From contig JADKHE010000013.1 in the NCBI GenBank assembly GCA_016721925.1, positions 248,001 through 312,000 on the forward strand: DNA of 64,000 bases, written 5' to 3'. The notes under the pieces were generated by a model. That model was not told the origin of the DNA and ran no database searches. It saw only the letters and a list, made by a program, of their open reading frames with translations. Shown piece by piece: positions 17,250-25,435 of this stretch. Made by a program: the position numbers and the translations under genes. The stretch is from Candidatus Skiveiella danica. GTDB lineage: Bacteria > Pseudomonadota > Gammaproteobacteria > Burkholderiales > Burkholderiaceae_C. How positions within the stretch are numbered: position 1 is the first letter of the stretch; each line of letters opens with the position of its first letter.

Positions 17250-17263
17250 ACGGGACGGCAACC

Positions 17264-17725
17264 ATGCACCGGCTTGAACTGCGCATTCCCCCGCTGGTGC
17301 TGGTGGCTATCTTTGCGGCGGCGATTGTGGCGGCGTCGGTCTGGATGCCGCTGGTCCGCGTCCCGGTGCCGGGGCATCGGGCCCTGGCCGTATTGCTGAT
17401 TCTGGCGGGCCTCGGTGTGGCGCTGGCGGGGGTGCTGGCTTTTCGCCGCGCGCGCACCACGGTCAACCCGATGGCGCCGCAGCGCGCCACGACGGTGGTG
17501 CGCACCGGCCTCTACCGGCTGAGCCGCAACCCGATGTACTTGGGGCTCGCGCTGGCCCTGCTGGGCCTGGCGGCCTGGGGCTCGGCGCTGACGGGCTACG
17601 CGCTGGTGGCGGCGTTCTGCGGATACCTGACCCGCTTCCAGATCAAGCCCGAGGAGCGCGCCCTGCTGCAGCGCTTCGGACCCGAATTTGCCGACTACAT
17701 GGGCCAGGTGCGGCGCTGGATCTGA
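17264..17725 (+). CDS. isoprenylcysteine carboxyl methyltransferase-like membrane protein
   Basis: About 153 aa from ATG 17264; a TTG at 17246 overlapping the previous stop is an alternative. It has four or five hydrophobic segments, and the ICMT/PEMT SAM-binding signature 'LYRLSRNPMYLGLALAL' with 'IKPEERALLQRFGPEFADYM' near the end. Bacterial members of this family methylate lipids or unknown small molecules; the substrate here is unknown. The 3' flank leads within 60 bp into the adenine-free tract. Confidence 0.85.
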   Translation: MHRLELRIPPLVLVAIFAAAIVAASVWMPLVRVPVPGHRALAVLLILAGLGVALAGVLAFRRARTTVNPMAPQRATTVVRTGLYRLSRNPMYLGLALALLGLAAWGSALTGYALVAAFCGYLTRFQIKPEERALLQRFGPEFADYMGQVRRWI

Positions 17726-17780
17726 GTTCCGGGGCCGTCGCCGGACATTGGGAGGCATTCTTGATGGAAAAATGGCCTGA

Positions 17781-18894
17781 TCCGGGGCCCCCCCCCCCCG
17801 GGGGGGGGGGTTGGGGGGGGGGGGGGGGGGGGGCCTTGGGTTTGGGGGGGGGGGGGGCGGGGGGGGGGTTGCGGGGGGGGGTGGGGGGGGGGGGGGGGGG
17901 GGGGGCGCCCGGGGCCCCCCCCGCCCCCCCCGGGCGGCGGGGGGGGGGGGCGCCGGGCCCCCCCCCCCCCCCCGGTTGGCCCCGCGGCCCGGGCTGGGGG
18001 GGGGCGCCGGGCGGGCCGCCCCCCCCCCCCCCCGGCCCCCGGGCCCCCCGTTGTCCCCGGGGGTTCGGCGGGTGCCGCGGCGGCGGCCCCGGCCCGGCCC
18101 GCCGGGGGCGGCCCCCGGGCCCCGGGCCGGGCGCGGGGCGGGGGGCGCGGGTCGGGGGGGCCCCCCCCCCCCCCCGCCCCCCCCCCCCCCCCGGGGGGCC
18201 CCCCGGGGGCCCGCCCCCCGGCCCCCGGCCCCCCCCGGCGGGGGGGGCGCCCGCCCGGCCCGGGCCCCCGCGGGGGGGGGGCGGGGGGCCGGGGGGGGCC
18301 GGGGGCCGCCCCGGCTGGCGGGGCGTCCGTTTCCCCCCCCCGGGGGGGGGGCGGGGGGGGGGGTGCCCCCGCCCCCGGGGGGGGGCCCGCCGGGGGGGCC
18401 GGCGCCCCCCGCGGCGGGGGGCCGCGGGGGCCCCCCCCCCGCCCGCCCCCGGCGCCGGGCCGTGGGCGCCCCGCCCCCCGCGGGCCGCGGCCGGGCCTCC
18501 CCCCCCCCCCCCCCCGGGGGCTGGGTTGTGGGGGCGGGGCGCGGCCCCCGCGCCCCGCCCCGGGGGGGGGGGCGCGGGGGGGGCCGGGGGGGTGGCCGCC
18601 CCCCCCGCCCCCGGGCGCCCCGCGGGGGCGGGCGGCCCCCCGCCCCCCGGGGCCCCGGGGCGGCCCCGCGGGGGCGGGCCCCCCCGGCTCCGGGGGGGGG
18701 GCGCCCCGGGGGCCCCCGCCCCCCCGCCCGGCCCCGGTCCGGGGGCCCCCCGGGGGGGCCCCGCCCCCGGGGGCCCCCCCCGCCCCCCTGGGGGGCCCCC
18801 CCGGGGGCCCCCCGCCCCGCGGGGTTCCCCCCCCCCTTTCCCGGGGGTTGGGGCCCCGGCCCGGCCCGCCCGGCCCCCCCGCCCCGGGGCCCCC
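17781..18894. other. 1.1 kb G/C-only tract with no adenine on the plus strand
   Basis: From 17781 to 18894 the plus strand consists of long G and C runs with scattered T and not a single A. No coding signal exists; long Gly/Pro/Arg/Ala reading frames across it have no biological meaning. It starts after AAAAATGGCC and ends at a dispersed repeat half (18895-18936), so it occupies an intergenic palindromic repeat. An assembly or sequencing artefact is the most likely explanation. Confidence 0.9.
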
Positions 18895-18936
18895 AGCGTG
18901 GAATGGTCATCATCCGCTATTAATTTTGCATGGGCC
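18891..18936 (-). repeat. dispersed palindromic repeat (copy D)
   Basis: On the minus strand it reads ATTAATAGCGG, then ATGACCATTCCACGCTGGGG, nearly identical to the core at 3875-3894. It marks the right border of the adenine-free tract. Confidence 0.6.
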
Positions 18937-19031
18937 CGGTGCATGACAGACGACTGCAAGGGCTATAGTGGCGCGTCGTGCCGGCGGCCCTGGCAACCGG
19001 CCTCTTGTCCATCCCTCTGACCTCAGATTCC

Positions 19032-19799
19032 ATGAAACTCCTCATCCTCGGCGCCACCGGCAACATGGGCCAGCGGCTGCTCGCCCAGGGGCTGGCGCGC
19101 GGCCACGCCATCACCGCGTTCGTGCGCAACCGGGCCAAGCTTCAGCAGCAGCTGGGCACGGCCGTGCCGCCCGGCCTGGCGGTCTTCGAGGGCGACGTGA
19201 ACGACGCCACCGCACTGCGCGCCGCGATGACGGGGCAGGACGTGGTGATCAACTGCGCCGGCTACGTGGCCGACGGCGCGGCGTTCATCGAACTGGTGGA
19301 CCGCGTGGTTACGCAGGCCGAAAGCGCGCTGGGTCCGGGCGGGCGCCTGTGGCTGTTCGGTGGCGCGGCCGCGCTGGATGTGCCGGGCACGCACATCATG
19401 GGGGTGGACCTGCCGGGCGTGCCGGCGATCTACAAGGCGCACCAGACCAACTTCCGCCGTGTGGCGGCCTCCAGGCTGGACTGGTCGCTGATGTGCCCTG
19501 GGCCCATGGTGCCCTCCACCACCGGCCAGGCCCGCACCGACCTGCGCATCTCGAAAGACGTCTGGCCCTTTCCCCGGCCGGGCTACACCCGCTGGCTGCC
19601 GCGCATCGCGACCTCGCTGGCATTCAAGAACCACGCGCCGGAGCTGATCGTGTCTTATGACGATGTGGCCGCGGTGCTGCTCGACCACCTGCCTGCCGGC
19701 GGCCGCTTCAGCCGCGCGCGCGTGGGCGTGGCGCTGCCCGAGGGGCAACGCGGCGAGAAGGTCTACGAGCAGTCGGGCAAGACGGTGAAGATCGGGTAA
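19032..19799 (+). CDS. NAD(P)-binding Rossmann (NmrA/SDR-like) protein
   Basis: 255 aa from ATG 19032. The N-terminal 'MKLLILGATGNMGQRLLAQG' has the atypical-SDR nucleotide-binding motif GATGNMG, and 'VFEGDVNDATALRAAMTGQD' and 'VVINCAGYV' follow the usual NmrA/YwnB pattern. No catalytic YxxxK is evident ('IYKAHQTNFRR' is in the expected area), so it may be a redox sensor or a reductase of unknown substrate. It converges with the P450 gene (11 bp between stops). Confidence 0.85.
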   Translation: MKLLILGATGNMGQRLLAQGLARGHAITAFVRNRAKLQQQLGTAVPPGLAVFEGDVNDATALRAAMTGQDVVINCAGYVADGAAFIELVDRVVTQAESALGPGGRLWLFGGAAALDVPGTHIMGVDLPGVPAIYKAHQTNFRRVAASRLDWSLMCPGPMVPSTTGQARTDLRISKDVWPFPRPGYTRWLPRIATSLAFKNHAPELIVSYDDVAAVLLDHLPAGGRFSRARVGVALPEGQRGEKVYEQSGKTVKIG

Positions 19800-19810
19800 C
19801 CGTCTCCGGC

Positions 19811-22120
19811 TCAGAGCGCCAGGGTGATTCGCTGCCCGCGTGCGCGGGAACAGCAGCTCATCATGCGGGTGTTGGCGGCGCGCTCCGCCTTGCTCAGCAC
19901 CTTGTCGCGGTGGTCCGCGTCGCCTTCGAGGACGCCGACCTCGCAGGTGCCGCACAGGCCCTCGCCGCAGTCGCAGGGCACGTCGATGCCGGCGGCCTGA
20001 AGGGCCTGCAGCAGGGTCTGGTCGGCGGCCACCGTCACCGTGGTGCCGGAGTCCTTCAGCACCGCATTGAACGCGTGTTCCTTCGCCGGGTCCAGCAGCG
20101 AGCCTTCGGCGCTGAAGTGTTCGACGTGCAGCGTACCCTCGGGCCAGCCCTCGCCCAGCGCCTGCAGCGCGTCGATCAAGCGCTCGGGCCCGCAGCCGTA
20201 GACCTGGGTGCCCTCGCCCACGTCGGCCAGCAGCGTGCCCAGCGCCATGCGTGTGCCTTCCTCACTGACGTGCAGCGACAGGCTGGCGCCATGGTCGCGC
20301 TGCACGCGCGCCAGCAGCGCCATGTGGGCGCGCGAGCGGGCCGCATAGTGCAGCGCATAGGGCTTGCCCAACGCCTTCAGCCGGTCGGCCATGGCCAGGA
20401 TGGGCGTGATGCCGATGCCGCCGGCGATCAGCACGTGGCGCGGTGCCGACTCGTCGAGGCGGAACAGGTTTTTCGGGCCGGCCAGGTGGATCGTGTCGCC
20501 CGCGGCCACGGCGTCGCAGAAATGCCGGGAGCCGCCGCGCCCATCGGCCTCGCGCAGGATGACCACTTCGAGCACCGAGCGGTCGTGGCGGGTGCCGCAC
20601 AGCGAATACTTGCGGCGAAAGCCGCCGGCCACCAGGTCCACATGCGAGCCGGCGGACCAGGCCGGCAGCGGCCGCCCGCGCGGATCCGCCAGCACCAGGC
20701 GCACCAGGCCCTCGCCTTCCTCATGGCGCTCGCGCACCACCACCGCGCGCGTGATGTCGTCCTTGGCCGGCGCACCGATCTTGAACGACAGGGGTTTGTC
20801 CAGGATGGCGGGGTTGGCGCGCTCGGGGTTGCGGCGCGGGTCCCACTCCACCCACAGCTCGGCCGGGCCCCGAAACGAGGTGTTCAGCAGGAAGTCGAAG
20901 CTTTGCCCTTCCACCAGCCGGATGTGCGGCAGGCGGCGGGTGAACTCTTCCAGAAACACGCGCATCTCCATGCGGCCGATGTTCTTGCCCATGCACTGGT
21001 GCGCGCCGTAGCCGAAGGTCAGGTGCTCCACCGAGTTGTCGCGGTAGAGGTCCACTTCCTGCGGGTTTTCGAAATGCCGGGCGTCGAAGTTGGCCGAGGC
21101 CTGCACGATCAGCAGCTTGCCACCCTTCGGGATCGCCACGCCTCCCACTGTGGTGTCTGCCGTGGCGATGCGCCGCCACGCAATGATGGAACCGGCCACG
21201 CGCAGGCATTCCTCGACCGCGTTGGGGATCAGCGCCGGGTTCTCGCAGATGGCCTCCCAGGCCTCGCGGTGCGTCAGCAGCGTCATGAAGGCGTTGGCCG
21301 TGGCGTTCGACGTGGTCTCGTGCGCGGCCGCCATGATGGCCATCATCATGGAGCGCAGGTAGCTCTCGGTGACGATGGCCGGGTGCAGGTGGTGCTGGCG
21401 GATGGTCTCGTACATCCAGCCCTCGCCGTCCGGCCTGGCCATCATGTCTTCGAGGATCTTCTGCGCCACCCGCCAGAAGCGGCCGACGTTCTCGGCCACC
21501 TTCAGCTGTTCCTCGGGCGTGGGTCGGCCCCAGGTGTTGAGCGTGTGGGCCACGGCAAACTGGCGCAGCTGCTCGGCACCCTCGTCCGGCACGCCCAGGA
21601 AATGCAGCGCGATGGTCAGCGGGATCTCGTAGAACATCTCCGCCACCAGGTCCGCGCGGCCCTTGTCGATGAAGCGGTCCATGTACTGGCGCGCCAGCGC
21701 GCGCACCGCCGGCTCGTGCCGGGCCAGCGCCTCGGGCAGGAAGGCGTCCATCAGCAGGCGGCGGCGCTCCATGTGGTCGGGCTCGTCCTCGTTGACCATG
21801 GTGCGGTTCATCGCGTAGCCGTAGCGCTGCAGGATGGCGGCGGCCTCGGGTGGCGCGGGGGTGATCTTCTCCAGCGCGATCGAGGGCGAGAAAAGGATGT
21901 TGTCGCGGAACACCGCCTTCACGTCGTCGTAGCGGGTGACGACCCAGTAGCCCAGCTCGGGGCTGTAGAACACCGGCTCCTGCTCGCGCGCCCAGGCCAG
22001 CGTGCCGGCCGGATCGCGCTGGTACGCAAGGGAAAATGGGTCAAACGCGGCGGCGTTGCCGGAGATGGGACAGCCGGTTGGCGAGAGGCGCTGGGCAGCG
22101 TGGTCCACGGGGCAGGACAT
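19811..22120 (-). CDS. self-sufficient cytochrome P450 (CYP116-like, fused FMN/Fe-S reductase)
   Basis: 769 aa, the length of natural P450-reductase fusions of the CYP116B type. The haem domain shows the I-helix 'AAAHETTSN' (264-272), ExxR at 304-307 and the haem-thiolate loop 'FGYGAHQCMG' with Cys376. After a linker, the phthalate dioxygenase reductase-like part shows 'RKYSLCGT' (flavin), 'HVLIAGGIGITPILAMADRL' (NAD(P)H) and a C-terminal plant-type [2Fe-2S] ferredoxin 'CDCGEGLCGTC' (Cys718, 723, 726) with a fourth Cys near 756. It needs no separate partner to pass electrons from NAD(P)H to haem. The strong site AGGAGA supports the start. Its divergent IclR neighbour is the likely regulator. 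The substrate is unknown. Confidence 0.95.
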   Translation of the reverse strand: MSCPVDHAAQRLSPTGCPISGNAAAFDPFSLAYQRDPAGTLAWAREQEPVFYSPELGYWVVTRYDDVKAVFRDNILFSPSIALEKITPAPPEAAAILQRYGYAMNRTMVNEDEPDHMERRRLLMDAFLPEALARHEPAVRALARQYMDRFIDKGRADLVAEMFYEIPLTIALHFLGVPDEGAEQLRQFAVAHTLNTWGRPTPEEQLKVAENVGRFWRVAQKILEDMMARPDGEGWMYETIRQHHLHPAIVTESYLRSMMMAIMAAAHETTSNATANAFMTLLTHREAWEAICENPALIPNAVEECLRVAGSIIAWRRIATADTTVGGVAIPKGGKLLIVQASANFDARHFENPQEVDLYRDNSVEHLTFGYGAHQCMGKNIGRMEMRVFLEEFTRRLPHIRLVEGQSFDFLLNTSFRGPAELWVEWDPRRNPERANPAILDKPLSFKIGAPAKDDITRAVVVRERHEEGEGLVRLVLADPRGRPLPAWSAGSHVDLVAGGFRRKYSLCGTRHDRSVLEVVILREADGRGGSRHFCDAVAAGDTIHLAGPKNLFRLDESAPRHVLIAGGIGITPILAMADRLKALGKPYALHYAARSRAHMALLARVQRDHGASLSLHVSEEGTRMALGTLLADVGEGTQVYGCGPERLIDALQALGEGWPEGTLHVEHFSAEGSLLDPAKEHAFNAVLKDSGTTVTVAADQTLLQALQAAGIDVPCDCGEGLCGTCEVGVLEGDADHRDKVLSKAERAANTRMMSCCSRARGQRITLAL

Positions 22121-22150
22121 GAATGGTCTCCTGTTGATTTACTTATATCG

Positions 22151-22172
22151 CACAAAGAGTATCATTATTGTG
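22151..22172. promoter_or_regulatory. candidate operator in the P450/iclR-type intergenic region
   Basis: The 78-bp divergent gap is AT-rich and holds a dyad CACAA-N12-TTGTG at 22151-22172. IclR regulators usually bind imperfect dyads in such divergent promoters, so this is a plausible site for the neighbouring regulator. Only five-bp arms match, so chance cannot be excluded. Confidence 0.3.
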
Positions 22173-22198
22173 ACATCCAGCGCCACAACCCGACAAGC

Positions 22199-22897
22199 AT
22201 GAAAACCCCAAGCCCGGCCAAGACCAACACCCTGCAGACCCTGGACCGCGGCTTGCAGGTGCTGGCCCTGATCGCCACACGCGCCGGGGGCTGGAGCATC
22301 GCCGAGCTCGCCGCCGAGCTGGACGTGCACCGCGCCATCGCCTACCGGCTGGTCGCCACGCTGGAGCAGCACGGATTGATCGCCCGCCTGCGTGACGGGC
22401 GCATCGTCACCGGCGCGGGGGTGCTGCGCCTGAGCGCCAACTTCGAATCGCAGCTGCGCACGCTGGCCCGGCCCTTTCTGCAGGAACTGGCCGAGGCCTC
22501 GGGCGCGACCGCCTTCCTGACGGTGGCGCAGGGCGAAGACTGCACCGCCATCCAGGTCTGCGAGCCGCAGGCCGTGGATTTCCGCATGAGCTACCGCGTG
22601 GGCAGCCGGCACCCCGTGACGGCGGGCGCGGCAGGCATCGCCATCCTGGCGGCCCGGCCAGCGGCTGCTTCAGACGGGGACGCCGTGAAAGAAGCGCGGC
22701 GCCTGGGCTACAGCCTCACGCGCGGGGAATTGCAAAAGGGCGCGGTGGGCATCGCCAGCGCGCTACTGGGCACCGCAGCCGCCCCGCTGCCCTTCGAGGC
22801 CTGCGTGGGCGTGGTGGCGATGGAAGACCTCGACAGCGCGCGTTGCGCCCGTCTGGTGACGGCCTGCGCCCGCGAGCTGGCTGCGGCGCTGGCCTGA
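22199..22897 (+). CDS. IclR family transcriptional regulator
   Basis: 232 aa from ATG 22199. Residues 10-65 are an IclR winged helix-turn-helix ('LQTLDRGLQVLALIATRAGG', 'WSIAELAAELDVHRAIAYRL', 'LEQHGLIARL'), followed by a ligand-binding domain with 'FLQELAEASGATAFLTVAQG' and 'YRVGSRHPVTAGAAGIAIL'. The effector domain is a little shorter than usual (typical total about 250). It is transcribed away from the P450 gene, which implies control of P450 expression in response to a small aromatic or acid effector; the effector is inferred, not seen. Confidence 0.9.
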   Translation: MKTPSPAKTNTLQTLDRGLQVLALIATRAGGWSIAELAAELDVHRAIAYRLVATLEQHGLIARLRDGRIVTGAGVLRLSANFESQLRTLARPFLQELAEASGATAFLTVAQGEDCTAIQVCEPQAVDFRMSYRVGSRHPVTAGAAGIAILAARPAAASDGDAVKEARRLGYSLTRGELQKGAVGIASALLGTAAAPLPFEACVGVVAMEDLDSARCARLVTACARELAAALA

Positions 22898-23014
22898 GGC
22901 TGCGCCGGCACCCTTGACCACTCCGCCCGGCGCACGGGCCGCCTTGCACGCACACCCGGCTTCAGCCCTCTCGAACCGCCCCGGACGGCGGGTGGCCTTG
23001 CGTTCACAGTTAGG

Positions 23015-23086
23015 GTTTGTACCAAACGTTTAATTTCCATAGGAAACTATAGTTGCTTTCCTTCGGACATCAATTTCTGAAGGAAA
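23015..23086. promoter_or_regulatory. cluster of three dyads upstream of the tannase-like gene
   Basis: Perfect inverted repeats GTTTG-TAC-CAAAC (23015-23027), TTTCC-ATA-GGAAA (23034-23046) and TTTCCTTC-N14-GAAGGAAA (23057-23086) lie in an AT-rich 70-bp stretch ending 30 bp before the start codon. The repeated TTTCC/GGAAA arms suggest one regulator binding twice; the MarR gene downstream of the esterase is the obvious candidate. Binding is inferred from symmetry only. Confidence 0.5.
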
Positions 23087-23115
23087 TGGTTCAACAAACT
23101 CCCATGGAGACCCTC

Positions 23116-24856
23116 ATGCGACGATCCATCCACCCCCCGCCCCCTCACCGGTTTGCTGCTGCTCGGCACCGCCTTGGCCCTTGCCGCCTGCGCCAGCAAT
23201 GACGACCCGGACCTGCCCACGCTTTCGGCCGCCACACCCGGCACCTTGCAGTCGTGCACGGACCTCGCGACCAAGGCAACATCGGCCAACACGACCATCG
23301 CGTCGTCCACCTTGGTGGCCGCAGGCGCGCTGACCGTCACCGGCGTCACCACGCCCATGCCTGAGCACTGCCTGGTCAAGGGTGAAATGAACCGGCGCAC
23401 GAGCGCGGTCGATGGCAAGTCCTACGCCATCGGCTTCGAGATGCGCCTGCCCACCGCCTGGAACGGCCGCTATTTCTACCAGGCCAACGGCGGCATCGAC
23501 GGTTCCGTCGTCACCGCGACCGGGCCCACCAGCGGCGGCGCACCGGTCAGCAATGCGCTGCAGATGGGCTTTGCGGTGCTCAGCTCCGACGCCGGCCATT
23601 CCGGCCCGCCGTGGTGGGGGCTTGATCCGCAAGCCCGCCTGGACTACGGCTACCAGGCGGTCGGCTCGCTGACGCCCATGGCCAAGAACCTGATCAAGGT
23701 CGCCTACGGCAAGGCCCCCGACCGTTCGTACTTCGGTGGCTGTTCCAACGGTGGCCGTCACGCCATGATCGCCGCCGCCCGCTACAGCGACCAGTACGAC
23801 GGCATTCTGGCCGGCGCCCCCGGCTTCCACCTGCCCAAGGCCGCCACCGCGCAGCTGTGGAAGGTGCAGCAGTACGCCAGCATCGCGAGCGGCACCGTCA
23901 CCACGGGCGCCGACGCCGGCCAGCCCGACATCACCACCGCCGTGACCCCGGCGGAATTCAAGCTGCTGGGTGAACGCATCGTCGCCAAATGCGATGCGCT
24001 GGATGGCGCCACCGACGGCATCGTGACCGACATCAAGGCCTGCCAGGGTGCGTTCAACATCAAGACCGACGTGGCCACCTGCAGCGGCGCGCGTGACGGC
24101 ACCTGCCTGACCGATGCGCAGAAGACGGTGCTGGGCAACATCTTCGCCGGCGCAAAGAACAGCAAGGGCGAATCAACCTACTCGAACTTCTACTACGACC
24201 CGGGTGTGGCAGGCTCCAACTACGCGGCGTGGCACTACGGCAATTCGACCGCACTCGACCCGGGCGCGGTGGCGTTCATCTTCACCACCCCGCCGTCCAC
24301 GCAGGCGGCCTTCCTGGCCACGACCGGGCTCAAATACGGGTTGGCATTCAACATGGACACCGACTATCCGAAGATCTTTGCCACGGATGCCGTTTACAAG
24401 GAATCGCCGTGGTCGTACATGACACCGCCCAACGAGACCGACCTGTCGGCCCTGAAGAACCGTGGCGCCAAGCTGCTGGTCTACCACGGGGGTGCCGACC
24501 CGATCTTCTCGGCCGCCGACACCACCCGCTGGTACGACGCCCTGCAGACGGCCAACCAGGGTTCGGCCGCCGCCTTCGCGCGCTACTTCATGGTCCCTGG
24601 GATGAACCATTGCTCGGGCGGACCGGCCACCGACCAGTTCGACATGCTGACCAACCTGGTGAACTGGGTTGAGAAGGCGCAGGTGCCGGACCAGGTCATC
24701 GCCAAGGTGCGCGGCACGGGCGCCAATGTCGTCAACACCGAACTGCCCTCGAGCTGGAGCGCCACACGCTCCCGCCCCTTGTGCGCCTACCCGACGGTGG
24801 CCCGCTACAAGGGCAGCGGCGACCTTGAAAACGCGGCGAATTTCAGCTGCCAATAA
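23116..24856 (+). CDS. tannase/feruloyl esterase family lipoprotein (1-nt frameshift in signal peptide)
   Basis: A long frame open from 23153 encodes a tannase/feruloyl-esterase-like alpha/beta hydrolase of about 567 aa: 'LVKGEMNRRTSAVDGKSYAI', nucleophile motif 'FGGCSNGGRHAM', 'FHLPKAATAQLW', and the late 'LLVYHGGADPIFS' and 'MVPGMNHCSGG' holding the catalytic Asp and His. The natural start is probably ATG 23116 (site GGAGA just upstream): deleting one C from the C-run at 23133-23138 yields 'MRRSIHPRPLTGLLLL..' and a perfect lipobox LAAC. The protein would then be a membrane-anchored lipoprotein that hydrolyses aromatic esters. The apparent frameshift is probably a sequencing error. A MarR regulator follows. 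Confidence 0.88.
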
Positions 24857-24875
24857 GCGACCTGTTGCAACCTGA

Positions 24876-24908
24876 AGCCCGGCACCGGCGTGCCGGGCTT
24901 TCTTTTTT
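24876..24908 (+). terminator. Rho-independent terminator after the tannase-like gene
   Basis: A perfect 10-bp stem AGCCCGGCAC / GTGCCGGGCT with loop CGGC, followed directly by TTCTTTTTT. It separates the esterase gene from the MarR gene that starts at 24920. Confidence 0.92.
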
Positions 24909-24919
24909 CCGCTGTCACA

Positions 24920-25393
24920 ATGGCCGACATGAAACCGCGCCAGGAAAAAGTCCCCTCATCCCCTCTGACGTCCGTCGACAGCAGCTTTCTGAAAACCCTG
25001 GTCGGCTATAACACGCGCCGGGCCACCCTGAAGATCCTCAGCGTCTTTACCGAACGCATGGACGCGCTGGCGCTGAAGCCCGTTGAGTTTTCGATCCTGT
25101 CGCTCATCGGGCGCAACCCCGGGCTGACGCCCAGCCAGCTGTGTGCCGAACTGGGCCTGCTGCCGCCCAACCTGACCAAGATGCTGGCACGGCTGGATCA
25201 GCGCGATCTGGTGGAGCGCCAGGTGCAGGCTGCCGACAAGCGCGCCGTGTGCCTGAGCCTGAGCCCATCCGGCCAGGCGCTGTTGAAGGAGGCCGAGGCC
25301 CGGGTAGCGTCGCTCGAGATCGATGCCACATCCGCGCTGACCCCGAAGCAGCGCGAAACGCTGATCACCCTGCTGCAGAAGATCTACGGCTGA
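24920..25393 (+). CDS. MarR family transcriptional regulator
   Basis: 157 aa from ATG 24920. The winged helix-turn-helix is evident: 'KPVEFSILSLIGRNPGLTPS', 'QLCAELGLLPPNLTKMLARL' (recognition helix) and the wing 'RQVQAADKRAVCLSLSPSGQ'. MarR proteins are dimeric repressors released by phenolic ligands, which fits a neighbour that cleaves aromatic esters. A terminator lies just upstream, so this gene needs its own promoter or read-through. Confidence 0.92.
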   Translation: MADMKPRQEKVPSSPLTSVDSSFLKTLVGYNTRRATLKILSVFTERMDALALKPVEFSILSLIGRNPGLTPSQLCAELGLLPPNLTKMLARLDQRDLVERQVQAADKRAVCLSLSPSGQALLKEAEARVASLEIDATSALTPKQRETLITLLQKIYG

Positions 25394-25435
25394 CGCAAGG
25401 CCCACGGGCGCACACCGGCCCGGGAAGTTGCGCCC

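Noticed and set aside
17643..19020. Long open frames of 370-640 residues made of Gly, Pro, Arg and Ala on both strands
   Set aside because: They exist only because the adenine-free G/C tract has almost no stop codons. There is no start context and no protein-like composition.
19910..22198. Upstream in-frame extension of the IclR gene through the whole P450 gene
   Set aside because: The extension is antisense to the P450 and has no family features. The IclR protein starts naturally at 22199.
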